A stretch of 64,000 nucleotides of DNA. Source: SAR86 cluster bacterium AG-447-A08. GTDB taxonomy: Bacteria > Pseudomonadota > Gammaproteobacteria > Magnimaribacterales > Magnimaribacteraceae. The DNA is taken from positions 186,001-250,000 of the forward strand of contig QCQA01000001.1 of assembly GCA_003212335.1 (NCBI GenBank), written 5' to 3'. This document shows positions 8,681-18,211 of this stretch, one piece after another. Under the pieces are notes generated by a model that ran no database searches, was not told the DNA's origin, and was given only the letters and a program-made list of their open reading frames with translations. Every line of letters starts with the position of its first letter. The first letter of the stretch is position 1. The position numbers and the translations under genes were made by a program.

Positions 8681-9532
8681 TTACTTTGGCAGGAAATTTG
8701 TAATACCTCTTCCTTTTATTTTTAGGACTAAAGCATATAAATAGATAATCAATTTCATTATCGAAGGGATTTGTACTTCGTCTTTAAATTTTTTATTTTT
8801 ATATAGTCCTATATACCACTCATGAACATTAGGATGTCTATCTTGAACCGGGTAATTTGCGTGTTGGATTCTAGTTACATATATAAACCAAGCTATATCG
8901 ATTACTGACAAATTTGAACCTAATATATAGTCATTTTCATTGAGAATTGAATCTATATTCTTTAATGCATTATTCATTTTAATTAATGATTCCTTTACAT
9001 CTTCATCTTTTATCCCAAATTCTTCGTATTCTTGCCAAAATTTTCTATTTGCGTCATCAAGCGGATCGACTTCTCCATGCAAAGTCGCCTTGTCATTAGA
9101 TTTTGGTTTAGCTTTCTTTCCTTTATTCAAGAGTTTAGGGACCATAAATCTAAAAGTAATGTTTCTTATGTCGATATGTAGGTCATCTTCAAAACTTAAT
9201 AGCTCAGATACTTGGGTTTGTTTATCTGCCGGTATTAGTGGGTTGTTTTTAAAACACCCTTCTAGATACTGAAGAATATCATTACTTTCTATGTGAACAT
9301 CTCCGTCATGAATTAAAACTGGAACTAGAGATCTGGGATTAATCCCTTGAAACCAAGGCGAAAAATTTTCTCCGGCAGATAGGTTAATTTGATGTGACTT
9401 AAATGGTATGTTCTTCAAGTTCAAATAAATTCTTGTTTTCATGGAGCAAGCTGAAAACTGATAATTTAAGAGATGGATTCCTTTCCATCCTAGAATTTCT
9501 CTTGTCTTTATATCGGAGTCTAATAATTTCAT
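8681..9532 (-). CDS. glutathione S-transferase-like protein
   Basis: 283-residue GST-fold protein. The N-terminal lobe shows YQFSACSMKTRIYLNLKNI with a Ser/Cys active-site region, INPRSLVPVL at the cis-proline and the ESNDIL glutathione contact. The long C-terminal half contains the capping motif LGSNLSVIDIAWFIY and a basic insertion around residue 130. Its ATG overlaps the stop of the PhoD-like phosphatase gene in an ATGA, indicating coupled translation. Its length is greater than a typical 200-220 residue GST. Substrate unknown. Confidence 0.82.
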   Translation of the reverse strand: MKLLDSDIKTREILGWKGIHLLNYQFSACSMKTRIYLNLKNIPFKSHQINLSAGENFSPWFQGINPRSLVPVLIHDGDVHIESNDILQYLEGCFKNNPLIPADKQTQVSELLSFEDDLHIDIRNITFRFMVPKLLNKGKKAKPKSNDKATLHGEVDPLDDANRKFWQEYEEFGIKDEDVKESLIKMNNALKNIDSILNENDYILGSNLSVIDIAWFIYVTRIQHANYPVQDRHPNVHEWYIGLYKNKKFKDEVQIPSIMKLIIYLYALVLKIKGRGITNFLPK

Positions 9533-11124
9533 ATAGAAATAATCTCCTGAGACAATATCTTTCCAGTATCGCCATTTTCTGGATTATGTCCTCCGCAAGA
9601 AATTATTTCTGCAAGTGCTTTATCGTTGTCTATTTGAAAAAAGGTAAAACCATTTTCTTCTTTTATAGAATAAATAGTCTCACATTTTAGATATTTTGGA
9701 TTTTCAGCTGTTATGCCTCGTGCAAATGAGGGCCAGGTTCCGGTAGAACTGCTCACAGGTCCAACTAAAAAGGTCTTTACAGCTCTTTCTAAGCTCTCCT
9801 CACCTGATTTAATTATTGAAGATGCGCCTATAGCATGAATATCTCCTGAAAAAATAAACCTAGAACCTTTCCTTTCAGCTATAGATTTGAGTAGTCGTTG
9901 ATGCTGTAGAAACCATCCACTTTGCCACAAATATTTATTTACATCTGTAGTCAAAGATCCACTCCTTCCTGATAATAATTCATTTACTACAGTGCCTGTA
10001 GCTCCTTCTTCCGCCACCACATCGGGGTACCACTCCCTCCACTTGCCTGCTGTATAACCAAGTGGGTGTGAAGGAATAAATGCCAAATGTTTCGCTTTAG
10101 ATTTTTTTATTCTTGAGAGAATCCATTCTTCATCTTTATTAGAAATTAGAACAGCATTCTTATCACCCAATGTCATATTGCCTGCACAATCTGCTATTAA
10201 ACCTTCAAAAGCGTCACCATATCTTATTCTGCCAATGCTTCTCCCAGGCAAGTCGTCAGGTGTATCTAACAAGGGTGGATAAAATAAATCAGCCATTTTT
10301 CTAAAAGCATCTTTACTAAATTTATCTGCAGGAAAAGTTACGATTTCTTCTTCGGCATCGTCATTTTCAAAATAATCATGATCATCAGGTATAAAGAAAA
10401 TTGGTGTACTCTTAAATCTAGTACCGTATAGAGATGCTATCTGCTCATTCCCTATTTTTTTTAAAACGCTTTCATTAGTCTTGCTATCGGCGCTTTCTAG
10501 CCTGTTGAATGAACCATATCTAAGTCTTAAGTAACCTCCAAGAAAGAACTTAATCAATTTACTATTACGTCCAACCGGCGGAGAACTTTCACCCCTCAAA
10601 TCCCAATATACGTGATCGCCAATAGCTATTGCGAAATCAGGATTCTTTGATAAACCTTGATTAAAAATGTTCTGTCTAAAAGAGAAGGGCTTGAAAAATT
10701 CTCTTCCAGAGGCCCTAAAAGCATCGCCACCGCCTGGACAAGTGAATGACATAAAAGAAAGCTTCTTAATTTTTGCTTCAGGATCAGGGAAGGTTTTTAT
10801 CGTCCATCTTTTATAAATTGGCTCATTTTCAGATATGAGCTGGAGTTCATAAGATTCATTTGAAATAAGCTTATTTGAAAGAAATTGCCAATGCTTTCCC
10901 TCTTTGTCGGTCTTTCTGCCATCAATTAAGTTGCTACCATTGAGTAGAAGTTCTAATTTTGAAGTAGATTTAGATAAAGACAGAGAAATACCTAACCTTT
11001 CATGACTAGCAGAAGATAAAATATGTTTAACATTAGGAACGCCTGAAGATTTAAAGAAATAACCACCAGCAACTAAAGCAGTTATTGAAGCCGATATTTT
11101 TAAGAAGGTTCTTCTTGAGTACAC
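9529..11124 (-). CDS. PhoD-like metallophosphatase, Tat-exported
   Basis: 531-residue alkaline-phosphatase-D-like phosphoesterase. The N-terminus carries a twin-arginine signal (SRRTFLKI, residues 3-10) followed by a hydrophobic stretch, so the folded enzyme should be exported to the periplasm. Metal-ligand motifs are IGDHVYWD, PDDHDYFEND and the C-terminal SGDIHAIG. The start is GTG with AAAGAGA just before it, five nt after the aminotransferase stop. Family members hydrolyse phosphate mono- or diesters in the presence of Ca/Fe; a phosphate-scavenging role is plausible but there is no Pho-box evidence here. Confidence 0.85.
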   Translation of the reverse strand: MYSRRTFLKISASITALVAGGYFFKSSGVPNVKHILSSASHERLGISLSLSKSTSKLELLLNGSNLIDGRKTDKEGKHWQFLSNKLISNESYELQLISENEPIYKRWTIKTFPDPEAKIKKLSFMSFTCPGGGDAFRASGREFFKPFSFRQNIFNQGLSKNPDFAIAIGDHVYWDLRGESSPPVGRNSKLIKFFLGGYLRLRYGSFNRLESADSKTNESVLKKIGNEQIASLYGTRFKSTPIFFIPDDHDYFENDDAEEEIVTFPADKFSKDAFRKMADLFYPPLLDTPDDLPGRSIGRIRYGDAFEGLIADCAGNMTLGDKNAVLISNKDEEWILSRIKKSKAKHLAFIPSHPLGYTAGKWREWYPDVVAEEGATGTVVNELLSGRSGSLTTDVNKYLWQSGWFLQHQRLLKSIAERKGSRFIFSGDIHAIGASSIIKSGEESLERAVKTFLVGPVSSSTGTWPSFARGITAENPKYLKCETIYSIKEENGFTFFQIDNDKALAEIISCGGHNPENGDTGKILSQEIISI

Positions 11125-11129
11125 TCTCT

Positions 11130-12350
11130 TTACAGACTCTCGAAGGCCTGTCTTGCTGCCGATTCTATAAAATCAATATCTTCTTCTTTGTGAGCTAGCG
11201 AAATAAAATGGTTATGATAAGAAAGCATATAAACTCCCCGCTTCACGCATTCGTCTATCCATTTAATATGGGTCTCGAAGGTCTCGCCTTCTAATCGATA
11301 ATACGGCATTGAAGAAACGCCAGAAGATATAAGATTAAAACCCTTTTCAGAAGCAACTGCTTCTAATCTTGAGTTGAGGTTTTTTCCGTAATCTATTAAT
11401 TTTTTAGGAGCATCTACTTTTTCTAATTCATTTAAAGTTGCAATAGCTGCAGCCATAGGTGGAGCACTAAAAAATTGTGTTCCAGTAAAATAAACCCTTT
11501 CTGCAGCTTTCCTAATTTCTTCTTTACCAACCAAAGAAGCTAAAGGATGGCCGTTAGCAATAGCCTTTCCAAAGCAAATCATGTCAGGGCTAAACCCAAA
11601 TGCCACATTAGAGCCTTTTAAGTTTATTCTAAATCCAGACCTAACATCGTCTACTATTGTTAGGATTCCATGAGTTTTACATAAAGAAGTTACTTTTTCC
11701 CAGTAACCTTCTTTTGGTAATGAATTATCTCTAGAAACCGGATGGTCATAGGGTGATGAAATAAAGCAAGCTATATCATTATTACCTTGGCTTAAAACAT
11801 TTTCTAATTCCTCAAAATCATTCCACTTTATCTTAATGACATGTTCACTATCTGAAGCAATAACACCAGGTCGATTTTTGTCTTGCATCCATGGAGCAAC
11901 TCCATGGTAACCGTCATCTATCTTTATTATCTTTTTCTTTCCAGTAAATTCGCGAGCTATCATCACTGCTAAACTTGTAGCATCACCTCCATTTTTACCG
12001 AATAGCGCCCAATCAGCTATGTCGACCATGTCAACTAATTTAGATGCAAGATCAACCATTACAGGCGATGCGATACTAACAGTGTTGCCTTTATCAGATG
12101 ATGACTTAAAGGCCTCCTCTACTTCCGGATGATTATATCCAAGTATTGACGGCCCATAACCGCACATTAAATCTACATAGCGGTTATCGTCTAAGTCCCA
12201 GAAATATGCGCCTTCAGATTTCGAAAAAAATTTAGGACCAGATTCTCTTACAGCGTATTTGTAATGACCGAAGATTCCACCAGGTATGACTTTTTTAGCT
12301 TTGGCAAAATACTCATCAGATTTTTTTACTTCGTAAGTTGTGTTCTTCAT
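11130..12350 (-). CDS. class III PLP aminotransferase (glutamate-1-semialdehyde aminomutase-like)
   Basis: 406-residue fold-type I PLP enzyme. The PLP-lysine is in CFGKAIANGHPLASL, the pyridine-N aspartate in IVDDVRSGFR (the second residue is Asp where most relatives have Glu), and the phosphate-binding area in GKNGGDATSLA. Similarity is to GSA aminomutase-like transaminases rather than the housekeeping HemL, since the active-site context differs and a second paralogue is present in the window. It follows a CmcJ/GA4-desaturase-like gene by 7 nt and precedes the PhoD-like gene by 5 nt. Substrate unknown. Confidence 0.85.
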   Translation of the reverse strand: MKNTTYEVKKSDEYFAKAKKVIPGGIFGHYKYAVRESGPKFFSKSEGAYFWDLDDNRYVDLMCGYGPSILGYNHPEVEEAFKSSSDKGNTVSIASPVMVDLASKLVDMVDIADWALFGKNGGDATSLAVMIAREFTGKKKIIKIDDGYHGVAPWMQDKNRPGVIASDSEHVIKIKWNDFEELENVLSQGNNDIACFISSPYDHPVSRDNSLPKEGYWEKVTSLCKTHGILTIVDDVRSGFRINLKGSNVAFGFSPDMICFGKAIANGHPLASLVGKEEIRKAAERVYFTGTQFFSAPPMAAAIATLNELEKVDAPKKLIDYGKNLNSRLEAVASEKGFNLISSGVSSMPYYRLEGETFETHIKWIDECVKRGVYMLSYHNHFISLAHKEEDIDFIESAARQAFESL

Positions 12351-12357
12351 TCAACTG

Positions 12358-13164
12358 CTAATCAAAAAAGCAAACTGCTCTAACTTCAATACTCTCTCTT
12401 GGAGTTACTCCTTGAGGAGTATCAGGATAATCAAAGGCACTATGCAGAGTAGGAATGAAAGGCTTTTCATCTGAATCATATGTCTTGAACATCAATACTT
12501 CGTCTTTAGTCATTTCTGGATAAAAATACCATTTATGAGATTCGCTATGAGAAGACTGGCAAATCTCTACTGTCAAGGCTTCTGGTTGATCAGGTAAATA
12601 ATTAAATAAATCTGTAGGAATTAATTCTTTCTCCGAAACGGATCTCTTGTCACACACTGCAAAAGGAGTGTCTACTCCATCCTGATCAAATCTTCTCCAT
12701 AGATTGTAGACTACGATTCTTGAGGGATTGATACCAGTCTCTTTCAAAAAAGGGTCAAGAGTAGATCCAAAATTAGTAGTGAAATCATTATGGACCAATC
12801 TATGTCCGCCTTTTCTTTCTCCCGACTCAGCTTGAGCCTCATTTCTTGTTATGTGAGAAAATATTTGGACAGTGCTTGCACCAACTTTTTCTTTAACATA
12901 ACTAGCCATTTCATCGTAGTAAATATTTACCACTTGCTCATCATTATAGAAGTCCTCTACCGAAGAGACATGATTAATGAGCTCAAAACCCCCCATCGTG
13001 ATGTCGAAATTAGATTCTCTAGCATTGTGTACTGTTTTTTTGAAAGCTTGAAGGTATTCAGGTAAGACATTAGTATCTTCATTTGGTTCTTCGAGACCAT
13101 ATGCAGGTTTTGCCTCATTTTCCTTTAGCGGTTTTCTATAATTAAAATCTGCTTCTATATTCAT
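12358..13164 (-). CDS. CmcJ/NvfI / GA4-desaturase-like oxidoreductase
   Basis: 268-residue protein resembling the CmcJ/NvfI family, a mostly fungal and actinobacterial group of Fe/2-oxoglutarate-like enzymes and cephamycin accessory proteins. Diagnostic parts are VVYNLWRRFD in the middle and the C-terminal HSAFDYPDTPQGVTPRESIE followed by VRAVCFFD, which contains the histidine and arginine expected of this family; a VHNDFT motif gives an H-x-D pair. Paired with a class III aminotransferase in the same operon, so a tailoring or catabolic oxidation of an amino compound is plausible. Function is not established for marine bacterial members. Confidence 0.75.
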   Translation of the reverse strand: MNIEADFNYRKPLKENEAKPAYGLEEPNEDTNVLPEYLQAFKKTVHNARESNFDITMGGFELINHVSSVEDFYNDEQVVNIYYDEMASYVKEKVGASTVQIFSHITRNEAQAESGERKGGHRLVHNDFTTNFGSTLDPFLKETGINPSRIVVYNLWRRFDQDGVDTPFAVCDKRSVSEKELIPTDLFNYLPDQPEALTVEICQSSHSESHKWYFYPEMTKDEVLMFKTYDSDEKPFIPTLHSAFDYPDTPQGVTPRESIEVRAVCFFD

Positions 13165-13258
13165 AACTAAAATGTTTTTTATAGAAGCATATTACAACAT
13201 TTTTTATTGATAAATCATCAATATAGGAGGGATAGAAATAGCTCTAATTATTATGAGA

Positions 13259-14566
13259 TCAGAAACTTTTCCAATACTCTTGATATCTTTTAGCAGCATC
13301 CTTCTCGTTTCTTTGATACTGAAGAAAAGCTTTAAAAACACCGAGATTCAAATTAGGGTCTAAATCTTCTCCCATTCTAATAAGATTTAAACACCAAAAT
13401 GCCTGCTGACCCCATCCATTGATACCTTTTATCATTGAAAAAGGTGAATTAAGTCCAAGCACACCAGGACCAACTTGCATTGTTTTTTCTAAAGTTGGAG
13501 TTTCTGAAATATCTTTACTTAGAAGTTTATTTGCTATTTGAGGATCAATGCAAAAAGGTCTTGCTATTCCAATAACGTCACATGCATTTTGATTTAAAGC
13601 ATCATTCATTCCTTGAACACTTCTAAATCCTCCAGTTACCATCAAAGGACCTTTAAAAACATTTCTAATATCATTTGCGTAGTCCAAAAAATAGGCCTCT
13701 CGAGCAATTGTACTCTCACGTCTTACTTCTGCTCGTTCAGGATTCAAGCCCATATCAATTCCAACTAAATGTGGTTGTTCGTAAGTACCACCAGAAATTT
13801 CGAGAAGATCCAACCCTTCCTCATTTAACCATGAGGCAACTTGAATGGCATCTTCATGCGTAAATCCACCTTTTTGAAAATCAGCAGAATTAAGTTTAAG
13901 GGATACAGGAAAACTATCTCCCACTGATTTTCTAACTGATCTAACAATTTCTAATAAAAACTTTGACCTCTTTTCTAAGCTTCCGCCCCAGTTATCGTCT
14001 CTTTTATTAATATCAGGTGAAAGGAATTCAGATATTAAGTACCCATGAGCTCCGTGTATTTGCACCCCTGTAAAGCCTGTTTCTTTGGCTACTGATGCGG
14101 TGTGAGCAAATTTTTGAATAATATCCAAAATTTCTTCATCAGATAAAGAACGAGGCTTGCCAAACTGAGCTCCAGGCATTTGTAGCTGAACTTCTGAAGG
14201 CGCCACAGGAGTTTCTGCAACCGAAGCTGGTGTTTGCCTTCCAGCATGAGAAATTTGCATCCATAAATGGGTATTATTTTTAGTACCTGCTTCAGCATAA
14301 GCAGTTAATCTTGATAATTGTTCGTTAGTTTGTTGTCCTTCAATAACTACATTACCAGGTCTTTCAAGATATCTATGATCAACTTGTACATTACCAGTGA
14401 GAAGTATTCCCGCCCCTCCATCAGACCAGCGATTATATAAATTGATATGTTTGGAAGTAGCCCTATTTTGTTCGTCGGCTAAACCTTCAGTCATTGCCCC
14501 CTTGCATATACGGTTTTTAATCTGAACTCCACAAGGAAGGTCAAGTTTATCTGTTATCTCTGTCAT
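13259..14566 (-). CDS. NADH:flavin oxidoreductase (old yellow enzyme family)
   Basis: FMN-dependent TIM-barrel ene-reductase, about 435 residues. Motifs include NRICKGAMTEGLAD near the N-terminus, WMQISHAGRQ, GVQIHGAHGYLISEFLSP with the substrate-binding histidine pair region, and MVTGGFRS at the phosphate-binding end. I prefer the ATG at 14564-14566, 4 nt after the SDR stop; a longer frame from 14587 would overlap the SDR end by 17 nt but has AGAGAGG only one base upstream. It is long relative to single-domain OYEs but lacks the FeS/FAD domain of 2,4-dienoyl-CoA reductase. Confidence 0.88.
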   Translation of the reverse strand: MTEITDKLDLPCGVQIKNRICKGAMTEGLADEQNRATSKHINLYNRWSDGGAGILLTGNVQVDHRYLERPGNVVIEGQQTNEQLSRLTAYAEAGTKNNTHLWMQISHAGRQTPASVAETPVAPSEVQLQMPGAQFGKPRSLSDEEILDIIQKFAHTASVAKETGFTGVQIHGAHGYLISEFLSPDINKRDDNWGGSLEKRSKFLLEIVRSVRKSVGDSFPVSLKLNSADFQKGGFTHEDAIQVASWLNEEGLDLLEISGGTYEQPHLVGIDMGLNPERAEVRRESTIAREAYFLDYANDIRNVFKGPLMVTGGFRSVQGMNDALNQNACDVIGIARPFCIDPQIANKLLSKDISETPTLEKTMQVGPGVLGLNSPFSMIKGINGWGQQAFWCLNLIRMGEDLDPNLNLGVFKAFLQYQRNEKDAAKRYQEYWKSF

Positions 14567-14570
14567 AATT

Positions 14571-15464
14571 TTAGTATTTCTCTCCATCCTCTCTTGGAGA
14601 AAAGAATTTGGCTATTTCTTCTTCAGAATTGCGTTGTATTTCTTTCCTTGAAAGTATATTTTCATAATGAGACCTCAAAGTATCATCCCAAGCAGGGTGA
14701 GATAGAATATAAAAAATATTTTCTTTTATGGCCTCAAAAACAATCTCAGCTATCACTTCGGGTTTCTTACCTTGGCGAAGCATAGAAGACATAATTTCTG
14801 CTCCCATATCATTTATATCATTTGTAGCCTCTTGAGGTTTTCCTAAGTGACTTGGACGATTTCTTTCGGATTTATCAATATTAGTGTCTACGAAACCTGG
14901 GCATAAAACAGATGCGTTAATCTTTGCATTTCTAGTAATAAGATCTCTACTTAATGCCTCAGTTAAGGCCATGACAGCATGTTTGCTTACTCCATAAGTA
15001 CCGGCACCAGGAAGTAGTCCTGCCATAGAAACAGTAGTTACTACATGCCCCTCTTCTCCGTGCTCCAACATATGAGGAAGGAAGGTTTGAATGCCCTTAA
15101 GTACTCCTTGATAATTTACTCCCATGACCCAATCCCAGTCATGCTTATCTATCTCCCATATAGCTTTGTTTCCTGAATTAGCTCCGATGCCAGCATTGTT
15201 GCAAAGAATATGAATATTTCCATACTCTTCTTTCGCTTTAGTAAATAACTCATCAATTGACTCTTCTATCAAAACATCAGTTTTGATACCAATAACGCGA
15301 TGTTGATACTGTCTTAAGTTATCAACTGTTTTTTCAAGAGCCTCTTCCTCAATATCAGCTAAAACCACTTGCATTTTTTCTTGTGCAAACTTTTCTGCAA
15401 GTGCTTTTCCTATTCCGCTTGCTGCTCCAGTGACAACTGCTGTTTTTCCTTCAAAATTTCTCAT
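14571..15464 (-). CDS. SDR family oxidoreductase
   Basis: 297-residue short-chain dehydrogenase. It has TGAASGIG at the N-terminus, LADIEEEAL suggesting NAD preference, LCNNAG, the serine in VSMAG and the YGVSK catalytic pair, then a C-terminal extension of about 40 residues (YILSHPAWDD) typical of a clade with extended lids. It lies between a GST gene and an OYE-family gene in one minus-strand run; the trio would suit reduction of an unsaturated ketone or glutathione adduct, but that is inference. Confidence 0.9.
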   Translation of the reverse strand: MRNFEGKTAVVTGAASGIGKALAEKFAQEKMQVVLADIEEEALEKTVDNLRQYQHRVIGIKTDVLIEESIDELFTKAKEEYGNIHILCNNAGIGANSGNKAIWEIDKHDWDWVMGVNYQGVLKGIQTFLPHMLEHGEEGHVVTTVSMAGLLPGAGTYGVSKHAVMALTEALSRDLITRNAKINASVLCPGFVDTNIDKSERNRPSHLGKPQEATNDINDMGAEIMSSMLRQGKKPEVIAEIVFEAIKENIFYILSHPAWDDTLRSHYENILSRKEIQRNSEEEIAKFFSPREDGEKY

Positions 15465-15471
15465 ATTTTTA

Positions 15472-16209
15472 TTACATATTAATTATCTTTTCTTGAATAA
15501 CCTTAAAAGCTTTCTTATTAGCGTTAATAATCGTTTCCATTGTAGGAGCCTCTTTACTTAGGTCTCCTAACTCGTATAAAGCGACATGTATATCATCATG
15601 ACACTCTATATTTTGCATATTATTTAACCATCTCTGTATATTTGGATAAGGTTCAAAATTATATACATTTGTAAATATACTTTGTAACTGTCCTATCTCA
15701 ACGTAAGCCGAGATATCTGCAATCGTCATAACCTCTCCAACTAAATAGCTTGAATCATTCAACCAACCATTTTCAATAGCATTAAATGCTTTTTCTATAT
15801 TAGCTTTGGAAGTTGCTAAAAAATCCTTAGAAAATTTAAGGTCCTTTCTCACTTTTGGAGCAACAAGGCCTATTGATGCCTCTCTGACATTTCTATGATG
15901 TAAATGTAAATAAGAATCTACTTTCGCTCTATCTTCTAGATTGCTGGGATATAGATCATGCCATTTATATTTATTACACAAGTAACACATAATTGCATGC
16001 GATTCTGACAATACAAATCCTGTTTTTGGATCTTCTAAACTGGGAATTGTTCCACTAGGAAACTTTTTTAAATAGTCAGGATGGCGACTTCCTCCTTCTG
16101 AAGAGGAACCAGGATTTATCAACCTTAGCTCAAAAGGGAAATTTTTAATTAACAATAACCACATGACAGCTCTGACAGGTTGCGAAAATGGGACTCCATA
16201 AATTACCAT
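15472..16209 (-). CDS. glutathione S-transferase (theta-like)
   Basis: 245-residue GST. VPFSQPVRAVMW carries a serine in the active-site position as in theta and related classes, FPSGTIPSLED holds the cis-proline and SESHAIM the glutathione gamma-glutamyl contact. The C-terminal domain includes LHLHHRNVREA and the capping motif VGEVMTIADISAYVE. The layout resembles eukaryotic-type theta GSTs. First gene of the GST-SDR-OYE run. Electrophile unknown. Confidence 0.86.
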   Translation of the reverse strand: MVIYGVPFSQPVRAVMWLLLIKNFPFELRLINPGSSSEGGSRHPDYLKKFPSGTIPSLEDPKTGFVLSESHAIMCYLCNKYKWHDLYPSNLEDRAKVDSYLHLHHRNVREASIGLVAPKVRKDLKFSKDFLATSKANIEKAFNAIENGWLNDSSYLVGEVMTIADISAYVEIGQLQSIFTNVYNFEPYPNIQRWLNNMQNIECHDDIHVALYELGDLSKEAPTMETIINANKKAFKVIQEKIINM

Positions 16210-16248
16210 ATGTATTGGTTCCTTATTCTAAAAAGCTATTTTATTAAT

Positions 16249-17460
16249 TTAAACCCTTGAATCAGGGAATAATCTCAAGAAATTTTCCGAATAGAATAAA
16301 TTTTTAATATTTTCATCGTAATCCTTCAAAAATCTTTCAAATCTTCCTATAGGATCTGTTGTGCCCTCAACATGAGGATAATCACTTGAGAAAAGATAAA
16401 GTTCAGGATGTGAAGTATCTATTAACATGCCTACATCCTCGTGATGGAAAGGAGTAAATGCCATTTGCTCTGTTAACTGCTCTGAAGGCTTTCTTTTTAT
16501 CTCACTAAGATTTTTATCTACTCGACTCCAAGTTTTCACAACATAATCTAAGCGCTTTAACATTTCAGGGACCCAACCGGCCCCAAGCTCAACACTTGCC
16601 CCCCTGAGCTTAGGGTGTCTTTCAAAGACACCATCTAGAACCATCATTGAAATAAAAGTTTCGGGACCTTGATGCATTACCACCATATCTTTAGCTCTTA
16701 CATTTTCTCCTCCGCCCATCCAGTCCTTACTAGGTGGCTTGCCATTATCAGACCAGCTCTTATCTAGTTGTAAAGGTGAGCCTCCAACATGCATTAAGAA
16801 AGGTATTCCTTCTTGAGATAACTTATCCCAAAAAGGGTCTAGAGCTACATGACCTGGAGATCTATCTCCGCAAGCATAATGAGGAATCCAAATAGCCTCT
16901 AAACCAGACTTTATTGCAAAATCTAATTCCTTCATTGCGAGTTCCGGTTCATGTAAAGGAATAACTCCAACTCCCATTAATCTGTTATCTAAAGAACAAA
17001 AATCTGACATAGCCCTGTTATGAGCCCTTGTTGCCCCATACCTAAGTTCAGGTGTAACTTTTACTCCTTGTTTATCTACATATTTAGCTTTTCCCCTAAG
17101 ATCTCTGAAGGGTGTAACTACACTATGTGTTGCAAACACTAATTGTTTTTTAAATCCAAGCATATCCATAGCAATACTTCTATCTTCACGATTAAATGCG
17201 CCTAGAGCTTGAATTTCTTTTGATTCAGCAATCAGTCGATCACCTAAAGCAATTTGAGCATCTACGTGTTCTTTACTATGTTTGCCTCCATTTTTAACAA
17301 TTATTTCAACCTCTTCATCAGTAACCAAACTAGCCTTATAGTTAACAGGTGGTATTAAATCTTTGAATTCTTTATCTGCGTAATCAATTATAAAATTTGG
17401 TAATTCCATGACATGGCTATCTGCGTCATAGAAATTTCTATTGTCTGGTGCGTAAGTCAT
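16249..17460 (-). CDS. amidohydrolase family protein (amidohydrolase_2)
   Basis: 403-residue metal-dependent TIM-barrel hydrolase or decarboxylase of the amidohydrolase-2 (ACMSD-like) group. The N-terminal DADSHVME supplies an Asp/His ligand set, LMHVGGSP the central histidine and LFSSDYPHVEG the catalytic aspartate near the C-terminus. Members hydrolyse or decarboxylate aromatic and lactone compounds. The gene stands alone with an 86-bp leader and AGGGAGAAAT before its ATG. Consistent with an aromatic-compound catabolic repertoire, but substrate is unknown. Confidence 0.86.
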   Translation of the reverse strand: MTYAPDNRNFYDADSHVMELPNFIIDYADKEFKDLIPPVNYKASLVTDEEVEIIVKNGGKHSKEHVDAQIALGDRLIAESKEIQALGAFNREDRSIAMDMLGFKKQLVFATHSVVTPFRDLRGKAKYVDKQGVKVTPELRYGATRAHNRAMSDFCSLDNRLMGVGVIPLHEPELAMKELDFAIKSGLEAIWIPHYACGDRSPGHVALDPFWDKLSQEGIPFLMHVGGSPLQLDKSWSDNGKPPSKDWMGGGENVRAKDMVVMHQGPETFISMMVLDGVFERHPKLRGASVELGAGWVPEMLKRLDYVVKTWSRVDKNLSEIKRKPSEQLTEQMAFTPFHHEDVGMLIDTSHPELYLFSSDYPHVEGTTDPIGRFERFLKDYDENIKNLFYSENFLRLFPDSRV

Positions 17461-17545
17461 AATTTCTCCCTTTAGAGTATATTATCACCCAAGAGGATAA
17501 GAACTAAAGTGTTGGAGTAATTTTCTCCAGAGAATATTTAAGGAG

Positions 17546-18109
17546 CTAAAGTTTTGGTGTTATTTTATCTAGAAGTTCTTTTAGTTCTGGTTTATTTTCA
17601 ATGATTTCCTTTGCAGACAAACCTTCTAATTCGTGAGGAAACACTAACCATTTATCTGTTTCATGAAGATAATAATCTGGCTTTCTGTCGGTCTTATTTT
17701 GCGAAGGTTTGAAATATGGGGTAGCTATACGAATTTCAGGAGTATTTTTTTTACAGGCTGTCTTTAAATCTAGAACTATTTGATCTATGGATTTGCCGGT
17801 ATCAAAAACGTCATCAACAATTAATAAAGAATCTTCAGATTCCAATTTCTTGATTAAATAACTTAATCCATAAACCTGAACACTATCATTTCTCTGGCCC
17901 ATACCGGAGTAGTAAGAGGTTCTTATAGCAATATGATCCGAATTAACTCCTAGAACATCAAATAACTCTTGAACAGCTATACCGATTGGTGCGCCGCCGC
18001 GCCATACGCCAACTATATAATTTGGTCTGTATCCACTTTCATACACTTCCCAAGCCAACTTAAAAGAGTCTTCAAGTAGTTCAGTAGCTCCGATGTAGTG
18101 TTTTTCCAT
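17546..18109 (-). CDS. phosphoribosyltransferase (hypoxanthine/guanine type-like)
   Basis: 187-residue type I PRTase. The PRPP-binding signature LLIVDDVFDTGKSID is clear, and GVWRGGAPIGIAVQELF forms the loop I region, as in xanthine/hypoxanthine-guanine PRTases. Compared with E. coli Gpt/Hpt the C-terminal hood has a WLVFPHEL motif, also seen in Gpt-like enzymes. Probably salvages an oxopurine base to its nucleotide in the cytoplasm. Gene is monocistronic on the minus strand. Several purine genes (apt, AzgA-type permease, guaBA) occur in the same window. Confidence 0.8.
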   Translation of the reverse strand: MEKHYIGATELLEDSFKLAWEVYESGYRPNYIVGVWRGGAPIGIAVQELFDVLGVNSDHIAIRTSYYSGMGQRNDSVQVYGLSYLIKKLESEDSLLIVDDVFDTGKSIDQIVLDLKTACKKNTPEIRIATPYFKPSQNKTDRKPDYYLHETDKWLVFPHELEGLSAKEIIENKPELKELLDKITPKL

Positions 18110-18169
18110 AATTAATTGCTTTTACAGAAAGGATAATACATGAAGTGAGTAGCTTTTGGATTGGAGAAG

Positions 18170-18203
18170 AGCCTTCCTCTTGCTGTGCAGCGCGAGGAAG
18201 GCT
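18170..18203 (-). terminator. hairpin after the TonB-receptor gene
   Basis: Ten-base perfect inverted repeat (AGCCTTCCTC at 18170-18179 and GAGGAAGGCT at 18194-18203) with a 14-nt loop, starting 9 nt past the receptor stop codon. The U-tract on the minus-strand transcript is weak (CTTCTCC), so termination efficiency is uncertain. Confidence 0.65.
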
Positions 18204-18211
18204 TTAAAGAC

